Shown piece after piece: positions 58,920-64,000 of a stretch of DNA of 64,000 nucleotides (its first letter is position 1; each line of letters begins with the position of its first letter). Origin of the DNA: Arcanobacterium bovis. Its GTDB lineage: Bacteria > Actinomycetota > Actinomycetes > Actinomycetales > Actinomycetaceae. The translations under genes were made by a program, and so were the position numbers. The stretch is from the NCBI RefSeq assembly GCF_004331995.1, contig NZ_SJDT01000004.1, positions 237,697-301,696 on the forward strand. The letters are read 5' to 3'. The notes beneath the pieces are model-generated. The model was not told where the DNA came from and searched no databases. It was given only the letters and a program-made list of their open reading frames with translations.

Positions 58920-59942
58920 ATGTCGGTTAAGGCAATGTCGTGGGTATTTACCCTAGAAGAGCTTCCTGCTAGTGAAACGCTTGTTTTGCTAGCTTTGGCC
59001 GATGCTGCGAATGATGAGGGGCTTGCTTGGCCGTCCCAGGCAACACTTGCTCCTAAAGCACGCTGCAGTGAGCGTTCTTTGCGTCGCCATGTTCAGTTTC
59101 TAAAAGATCATGGATTGATTGATGTGCGGGTACGTAGTGGTCAGTCAGGGCGCAAATCGAATATTTACCAGCTGCATGTTGGTGTTGAGTTTTCGTTGCA
59201 AAATAACCAACCGGCCATTTTGTCCGGTTGCGAAACTCCTGTGGATAACTTTGAAGCAGCGTCTTGTCATGAAGTTGTGGATAACCCGAGTTTGTCTAGG
59301 GAAATAACCAATCGGCCAAAATGGCCGGTTGCGGACGGTGAAGGTTCGCAACCGGACACAGGTGGCCGGTCGCAACCGGACACTAGTGACCTCTTGGTTC
59401 CTTATATAGATTTAGAACCATCAATAGAACCACCAACCATACCAAGCCAGGCATCTGTGGATAACTTTTCTGGTGTGGGTGGTGTGGATGATCCTGCCCC
59501 ACAGGTGACAGATGTTGATTGGAATTTGATCCAGTCGGCGTTACCGCAAACGTATGTTGCTCTGCTTGGGCGTGGTGGAGCTCGATCTGCTGCGCAGATC
59601 TTGTACGGCGCTCTTGCTCAAGGTTGGACGGTTGGCGCGATTCGACGAAAGCTGGATGCTAACGCGATTCCGGCGTCAGTGCGCAATGGGACTGGTTTAG
59701 TGCTTTTCCGGCTTCGTGAAGCGGTTGAGTGCCCTCCACCGCCGAAACCAGGGGATGAGAAGCGCGAACGAGTCAATCGGTATAGCCAGCGCCTACAGGC
59801 CATCATTGACGGTACTTCTGGACTTCCTGAACGGGAACAGTTTCTCGAAGCACACGCAATCGCTTCCTCGTTTGAAGGCCAAATCTTGTTGAGCGATCTT
59901 TGTTATCAAGCACTTGCGATTGTTGACGGGAGAAAACAGTGA
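58920..59942 (+). CDS. Replication-initiator-like HTH protein
   Basis: 340 residues. An N-terminal winged helix (about 12-85: LVLLALADAANDEG, SERSLRRHVQFLKDHGLI) resembles phage O / plasmid Rep helix-turn-helix proteins. A polar Pro/Asp/Gly-rich linker (about 95-195) follows, and then a C-terminal helical domain. The linker DNA carries iteron-like repeats (separate entry), as in phage O genes that contain the origin. The stop overlaps the next gene by four bases. No helicase or primase motif is present, so it would need the host helicase. Function is inferred. Confidence 0.7.
   Translation: MSVKAMSWVFTLEELPASETLVLLALADAANDEGLAWPSQATLAPKARCSERSLRRHVQFLKDHGLIDVRVRSGQSGRKSNIYQLHVGVEFSLQNNQPAILSGCETPVDNFEAASCHEVVDNPSLSREITNRPKWPVADGEGSQPDTGGRSQPDTSDLLVPYIDLEPSIEPPTIPSQASVDNFSGVGGVDDPAPQVTDVDWNLIQSALPQTYVALLGRGGARSAAQILYGALAQGWTVGAIRRKLDANAIPASVRNGTGLVLFRLREAVECPPPPKPGDEKRERVNRYSQRLQAIIDGTSGLPEREQFLEAHAIASSFEGQILLSDLCYQALAIVDGRKQ
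59209..59383. repeat. Iteron-like inverted repeats inside the replication gene
   Basis: Four copies of a 10-base core: CCGGTTGCGA (59224-59233), CCGGTTGCGG (59325-59334), and the reverse orientation TCGCAACCGGACAC at 59346-59359 and 59370-59383. AACCGG (59209-59214) and a small hairpin GGCCA-N3-TGGCC (59314-59326) are nearby. Forward and reverse copies encode different peptides (LSGCE, PVADG, SQPDT), so the conservation is at DNA level. Confidence 0.7.
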
Positions 59943-60403
59943 TGCATACTCATTATTCTTCACCGGCGCAAGGGGTATTCCTGCCTACCAACTTGGTCAA
60001 AGACGCAAAGCTATCTTATTTCGATCTCGGAATCTTATCGGTTCTTCTCGCAGCAACGCAACGAGAAAACGTTGGATACCGCGAGCTGGCTAAACGCGGA
60101 ATGAATGAAAACATGATCCGTCAAAGCCTAACGCGGCTGACGAAGCAAGGTTTGTTTTTCCGGTTCGCATACATGCGTGAAGGAAAAGAATTCTATGTCT
60201 CGATGGCGTCAAATTTTCCAATCACCACCACAAAAGCAAAAGAAATCTTGGTAGCGAGAATTGCTTATGATGGCAACGGTTTTATACCGGAGCTATCTGA
60301 TATTAATGATAGTGAACATAACAGTCTTCCGGTTGAGAAACCTTCCATCGACGGAAACTCTGCAATCATTCTCAACCGGATCCCACGTAAGAAAGTCGGT
60401 TAA
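59942..60403 (+). CDS. Helix-turn-helix accessory protein
   Basis: 153 residues starting at ATG 59942 or the overlapping GTG 59939, with GGGAG upstream. A winged-helix-like region (about 25-75: LSYFDLGILSVLLAATQ, MNENMIRQSLTRLTKQGLFF) resembles small plasmid/ICE regulators. The C-terminal 60 residues are unassigned. Coupled to the replication gene by overlap. A control or partner role is possible but not shown. Confidence 0.6.
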   Translation: MHTHYSSPAQGVFLPTNLVKDAKLSYFDLGILSVLLAATQRENVGYRELAKRGMNENMIRQSLTRLTKQGLFFRFAYMREGKEFYVSMASNFPITTTKAKEILVARIAYDGNGFIPELSDINDSEHNSLPVEKPSIDGNSAIILNRIPRKKVG

Positions 60404-60407
60404 TCCC

Positions 60408-61400
60408 ATGAACGCACTCAAAGAAAAAATCACAGCCCTTTCCACGAAAACCAAGATCATTATTATCGCTGGCATCGGCATCACGCTTACTCTATCCGGG
60501 ATACTCATCAATTGGCAGACGAACCGTGCTGAATATGATCGAGCATGGAAGGCTTATTCGGATGCACGCGGTGAGAATAAAAAGCTCATGGATGCTGCAG
60601 CGAAACAGATCGAAGAATGCAAAGTAAACGCTTTGCCAGGTTATGACGACTGCCTACCTATCTCGTCAGCGATGAGGAAAGTTGAGAAACTTCCTATCCT
60701 TGACAACGGTGAGGAACTCGATGCTGTGAATGCTGGCACGGACGCTTTGACCGCGATGAATGCTGAGGTGAAAAAGGCAACCAGTGAAGCACACGCGGGC
60801 GTGAAAAATTCTGCGCTTTTATGGAAGAACAGCAATCTCAAACCAGAGATTAAATGGTCGAACGAGGCTGTGGAGCGTAACCGTAAACTCATCAGTGAGT
60901 CTGATGGGAAAGTTAGCGATCCGGGGCTGCGTAATAATCTTGCTGCGAAAACGGATGCGTTAGAGAAACTGACCAAAGAGATCGAAGCAAAGTATGACTC
61001 GATGCTTGCTGCGGAAGCCAAGGACGAATACGCGGCTTTACATCAAGCCTATAACGAGGCTAAAGCGGCTGAAGACGCACTCAAAGCCGCAATGACACCG
61101 CCAGTGAACCTTTTACAGCCAGCCGTGCAACCGACCGTATCAAAGCAGATAACTCCTTCTGTACCGAGTAAGTCGTCGGCTCCTGCCCGCAAAGCTGGTG
61201 GAACGAAAACTGGTGGAACAACGTCCACTGGTTCAGGAACGTCGTCTGGTGGAACCACGGCTCCTTCAGCACCAGCGACCGGCGGTGGAACATCGACCGG
61301 TGGTTCGACTGGTGGACAGAACGGCTGGGTGGAAACCGGAAGCGAAGACCAATGTTTGAAGTTTGATACTCAGGGAAATTCTTGGTCTGTTCCGTGTTGA
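60408..61400 (+). CDS. Membrane-anchored coiled-coil protein of element
   Basis: 330 residues from ATG 60408 (the open frame reaches upstream inside the previous gene). One membrane helix (about 17-37, IIIIAGIGITLTLSGILI) is followed by a long charged coiled coil (about 50-225). A Thr/Gly/Ser/Pro-rich flexible region (about 250-315, GGTTSTGSGTSSGG-type) comes next, and the protein ends in a 15-residue tail flanked by two cysteines (QCLKFD...SVPC). No enzyme motif. The extracellular orientation and position before surface proteins suggest a cell-surface role; not recognised. Confidence 0.65.
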   Translation: MNALKEKITALSTKTKIIIIAGIGITLTLSGILINWQTNRAEYDRAWKAYSDARGENKKLMDAAAKQIEECKVNALPGYDDCLPISSAMRKVEKLPILDNGEELDAVNAGTDALTAMNAEVKKATSEAHAGVKNSALLWKNSNLKPEIKWSNEAVERNRKLISESDGKVSDPGLRNNLAAKTDALEKLTKEIEAKYDSMLAAEAKDEYAALHQAYNEAKAAEDALKAAMTPPVNLLQPAVQPTVSKQITPSVPSKSSAPARKAGGTKTGGTTSTGSGTSSGGTTAPSAPATGGGTSTGGSTGGQNGWVETGSEDQCLKFDTQGNSWSVPC

Positions 61401-61493
61401 TAGTTGTCCGTTAGTGATAGCGGTTTGGCGTCAGGGAAACAGGAGAGGTTTTCGGCGCTACTTTCTCAATAACCAATTGATTGGAGAACAAAA

Positions 61494-63770
61494 TTGAACT
61501 CTCATGTTAAACGAGGGGGACGCACGTTCGCGGTCTTCGCAGCGTGCCTCGCCTTGCTAGGCAGCTATGGGGCAACCCACGTGCCTACTGCTCATGCTGC
61601 TGTTTCTGCTACTGATCCGAAAGGATTAGGCCGTATCGGCTACGAAATCGGTAGCGGTTCCCAGCTTATCTGGCTCGGTACCCAAGTACCAGGAACACAA
61701 ACCGGTGGACTAGTCGCTTATTGTATCCAAGGCGGTAAGCCTGCTCCGGCATCGGCAGATCAGGTAATCAGCGTGGCAACGCTGGATACATCGACGCCAC
61801 GAGTATCAGGTTTGGAACTCACCACACCACAGATGGCATACTTGCTCGATAAATATAAGGATTCGAAAGATCCCGCCGTGCAGTCCGCACTTTCTTTGCT
61901 GGTACACGCAAACTTCGAAGAAGACTCAACCGGTTCAACGGTCTATTCTGATCCGTCTGCACAAAACGTCGTCAGCGATATCTTAAAGATTGTGCGTGCC
62001 AATGCTCCACAAATCGAGACCCAGGCACAAGCCTACGTGGCAGAAGCCAAAGCCAGTGCCGCAGTAGGCTACCAACCGGGTGGAGTCACCGGAGACACTT
62101 TACGTAAAGGCGACGTTCACGGAATTGGTGTAACAAACCAAGCCGGAACCTATATTTCTGGTATTCCAATGACTGTGACTCTGACAGGTCCGGCGAAGTT
62201 TGACGCAACCGGTTCACAAACATGGACAGGAAGCAGCCAATCAACCCCAATGACATTGAGCTGGAGCGCAACAGGCAACGGTACTGTTGACGGAATCATT
62301 AAGTACAAAGGTTCTCGTAAGACATTGACGAAGCTGGTTAATGGTACGGTTCAAGACACGCTTACGTATGGTAACCCAGGCGTTGGCGATCCAGAGGAAA
62401 CTCTTGTTGCATTACCTTCGTGGACTGTGACTTATGATTTTCAGCCGATGGGTACGTCCCAGCTTGCGAAGATCAGTGACACTGGCTCGTTCACAGACAC
62501 CTTCGATGCGGTTTCTGACCCTTCCTATGGTGGGGGCAAATGGCTCAACCTGGACGGAACTCAAACTCCCGTGCCAGTAATCTACACGGCTACCGCTTAC
62601 TACGTTGGTGATACTCCGCCAGCACAGTCCGGTACTGTTCCTGCAGGTGCTACCAAGATCGGCAGTGTTGATGTGGTTGCGAAGGGCCCAGGAAAACTTA
62701 CAGCTACTTTCAAAGCTGACAAGTCTGGGTTCGCAACCGTCGTATGGAGCGTTACTAAATCGGCGCAGCCGGCTGATGTGCAGCCCTATATTCACGCTGA
62801 TTGGGCAGACGCTTACGGTATTCATGCTGAGACCACGTCCTACCGTCGCTCGGTTGAGATCGACTCAACAATGACGATTCGTGAAACCAAGTCGGGCACC
62901 TATCTCGTCGATGATCTGTTTGTTACAGGATTTCCGGCTGATCACCCAGATTTCGCGGGGGATGGCTACTTCGTAGCCGATCAAAAGGTAATGAAACAGT
63001 CGTTGTTGTTCTTCCCGGAAGGCCAGCCAGTTACTGAAGCTAACAAGGCTAATGCGGAAGTGATTGCGACTGTTGATGTTCCTGCGAAGAACGGGTTCTA
63101 TGCAAGCGTTGGTGCAACCGATTTCAAGGTTAAACAAGACGCTGCAGGTAACATTCCAGGAACATACGTGTTCGTTACCTCGTTCGCTGGTGATGATCGT
63201 GTAAAGCCGTTCACGTCCAGTGTTGAGGATAAGCATGAGCAGTTTGCAATTACACGGACAATGCCGAAGCTGCAGACCACAGCTACCGACACAGTGGATG
63301 GTGATAAGCAGATCAAGGCTGAGCCTAACCAGTCGATTACTGACAAGGTGTGTGATGTGAACAAGACTCTTATTCCTGGCAAGGAATACGAGATTGTCAC
63401 TACCTTGTACTTGCAAGACGGGACACCGTTGCTGGGAGAGGATGGTAAGCCCGTGACTGTCACAAGCAAGTTCACGCCGAAAACGGCTGATGAGTGTGCG
63501 AACGTGACGATCCGTTTTGACGCATCGAAGCTTGCGGGCAAGAGCGTCGTCGTCTTTGAGGACGTGAAACGCGACGGTCAAACTATCGCTACCCATCACG
63601 ATGTGAATGATAAGGCTCAAACCGTGAGTGTTGTTGAAACACCAAAGCCAGTAGCACACGCTGCTTTGGCGATCACCGGTTCATCAATGCCATTTGTTGG
63701 TGCAGCATCCGGGTCACTTCTAGCCCTGGGCTTAGGTTTACTCAAGCTACGCCGCAAACAGCTGGCGTAA
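61494..63770 (+). CDS. LAITG-anchored surface protein with VaFE domain
   Basis: 758 residues, TTG start with GGAG upstream. A signal peptide (about 1-35, cleaved after THA-like PTAHA) precedes an N-terminal domain with a single cysteine (C77 in VAYCIQG) and Q129 in PAVQSALSLLVH, a layout like Cys-Gln thioester adhesin domains. Beta-rich modules follow. A VaFE domain is at about 600-720 (ITDKVCD, VVVFEDV, HHDVNDKAQTV), whose relatives carry Thr-Gln ester bonds. The end is LAITG (725-729), a membrane helix and a basic tail (KLRRKQ), i.e. a sortase signal of the LAxTG type used by class E sortases. The bond chemistry is inferred. Confidence 0.85.
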   Translation: MNSHVKRGGRTFAVFAACLALLGSYGATHVPTAHAAVSATDPKGLGRIGYEIGSGSQLIWLGTQVPGTQTGGLVAYCIQGGKPAPASADQVISVATLDTSTPRVSGLELTTPQMAYLLDKYKDSKDPAVQSALSLLVHANFEEDSTGSTVYSDPSAQNVVSDILKIVRANAPQIETQAQAYVAEAKASAAVGYQPGGVTGDTLRKGDVHGIGVTNQAGTYISGIPMTVTLTGPAKFDATGSQTWTGSSQSTPMTLSWSATGNGTVDGIIKYKGSRKTLTKLVNGTVQDTLTYGNPGVGDPEETLVALPSWTVTYDFQPMGTSQLAKISDTGSFTDTFDAVSDPSYGGGKWLNLDGTQTPVPVIYTATAYYVGDTPPAQSGTVPAGATKIGSVDVVAKGPGKLTATFKADKSGFATVVWSVTKSAQPADVQPYIHADWADAYGIHAETTSYRRSVEIDSTMTIRETKSGTYLVDDLFVTGFPADHPDFAGDGYFVADQKVMKQSLLFFPEGQPVTEANKANAEVIATVDVPAKNGFYASVGATDFKVKQDAAGNIPGTYVFVTSFAGDDRVKPFTSSVEDKHEQFAITRTMPKLQTTATDTVDGDKQIKAEPNQSITDKVCDVNKTLIPGKEYEIVTTLYLQDGTPLLGEDGKPVTVTSKFTPKTADECANVTIRFDASKLAGKSVVVFEDVKRDGQTIATHHDVNDKAQTVSVVETPKPVAHAALAITGSSMPFVGAASGSLLALGLGLLKLRRKQLA

Positions 63771-63776
63771 AGGTGA

Positions 63777-63827
63777 GCACCGACCAAAAACAATAAATCG
63801 GGAAATTTGATTGTTTAAGGTCGGTGC
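63777..63827. repeat. Imperfect hairpin after the surface-protein gene
   Basis: GCACCGACC (63777-63785) pairs with GGTCGGTGC (63819-63827), with an inner AAACAAT/ATTGTTT pairing. It begins seven bases after the stop. Confidence 0.6.
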
Positions 63828-63832
63828 CCGCT

Positions 63833-63884
63833 GACGGGGGACACAGATAAAGTGTCCAATCTCGAACTGTGTTCCCCGTCTTTC
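63833..63884 (+). terminator. Terminator before the next surface gene
   Basis: 14-base arms (63833-63846 and 63867-63880) with one G.T pair, followed by TTTCTCTCC. It separates the sorted protein gene from the next one. Confidence 0.8.
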
Positions 63885-63952
63885 TCTCCTCCTCCATATT
63901 GATTTTTTAGCCAGTCACAGGCTGGCCTTACCAACACGAAAGAAGATTCGCC

Positions 63953-64000
63953 ATGAAACGTCGCTTCATGACATCCACTATTTTAACCACAGCGGTAACG
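63953..64000 (+). CDS. Start of a secreted protein, cut by window end
   Basis: ATG 63953 after AAAGAAG. Sixteen codons are visible: MKRRFMTSTILTTAVT, i.e. a positively charged start and the hydrophobic beginning of a signal peptide. Its product is unknown; next to a VaFE surface protein it could be another anchored protein. Confidence 0.55.
   Translation, partial: MKRRFMTSTILTTAVT

Larger units (their letters stand above)
58262..64000 (+). mobile_element. Left part of a putative integrated plasmid/ICE/phage-like element
   Basis: Starts at the tRNA 3' end and contains an XRE regulator, an excisionase-like protein, a replication-initiator-like protein, unknown small proteins and surface proteins. 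These functions typify integrative elements of actinobacteria. It continues past the window; no integrase or transfer gene is visible here. Confidence 0.65.

Overview
The window is a chromosomal stretch of an actinobacterium, most likely of the Actinomycetaceae (Arcanobacterium/Trueperella-like). The reasons are the marker genes NucS, mycoredoxin, UvrD2 with an HRDC domain, Rho with an Arg/Asn-rich insertion and a UPF0182 protein; the GlgE alpha-glucan pathway; frequent GTG/TTG starts; and base composition that looks close to half G+C, low for the phylum. The species assignment is inference.

From 1 to about 38.6 kb the gene order follows a backbone known from Mycobacterium tuberculosis (Rv1292 to Rv1328). 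It runs argS (cut by the window edge), lysA, hom, thrC, thrB, rho, rpmE, prfA, prmC, a Sua5/TsaC protein, a WecA-like transferase, an AtpI-position membrane protein, atpBEFHAGDC, nucS, a DivIVA-like coiled-coil gene, a three-gene envelope operon ending in a thioredoxin-fold TPR protein, then glgB, glgE and glgP. Here the glucan genes form one tight minus-strand operon, glgE-treS-pep2-glgB-lacI, behind glgP. It converts trehalose to maltose, to maltose-1-phosphate, then to linear and branched alpha-glucan. GlgP and GlgX (43.9-46.1 kb) degrade the polymer.

From 38.7 to 47.7 kb lie an ascorbate-type PTS (IIC, IIB, IIA) divergent from a ROK regulator, then trpS, glgX, mnmA and a mycoredoxin. From 47.4 to 58.1 kb a second conserved block resembles Rv3193c-Rv3198A: mycoredoxin, uvrD2, a ThiF-fold protein, a zincin-family protein with an apparently degenerate site, a PDZ-Lon protease, a PPA1309-family protein and a UPF0182 membrane protein. 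Several intergenic gaps here hold long perfect hairpins or short-period tandem repeats.

At 58188 an initiator tRNA-Met marks the start of what looks like an integrated element running past the window end. It encodes an XRE-type regulator whose last codons lie antisense to the tRNA, a divergent excisionase-like gene, a replication-initiator-like HTH protein with iteron-like repeats inside its gene, two small accessory proteins, a large surface protein with a candidate thioester domain, a VaFE domain and an LAITG sorting signal, and the first codons of another secreted protein. The two divergent promoters at 58569-58637 share an inverted repeat overlapping both -35 boxes, which suggests a phage-like switch. 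This element is the least conventional part of the window.
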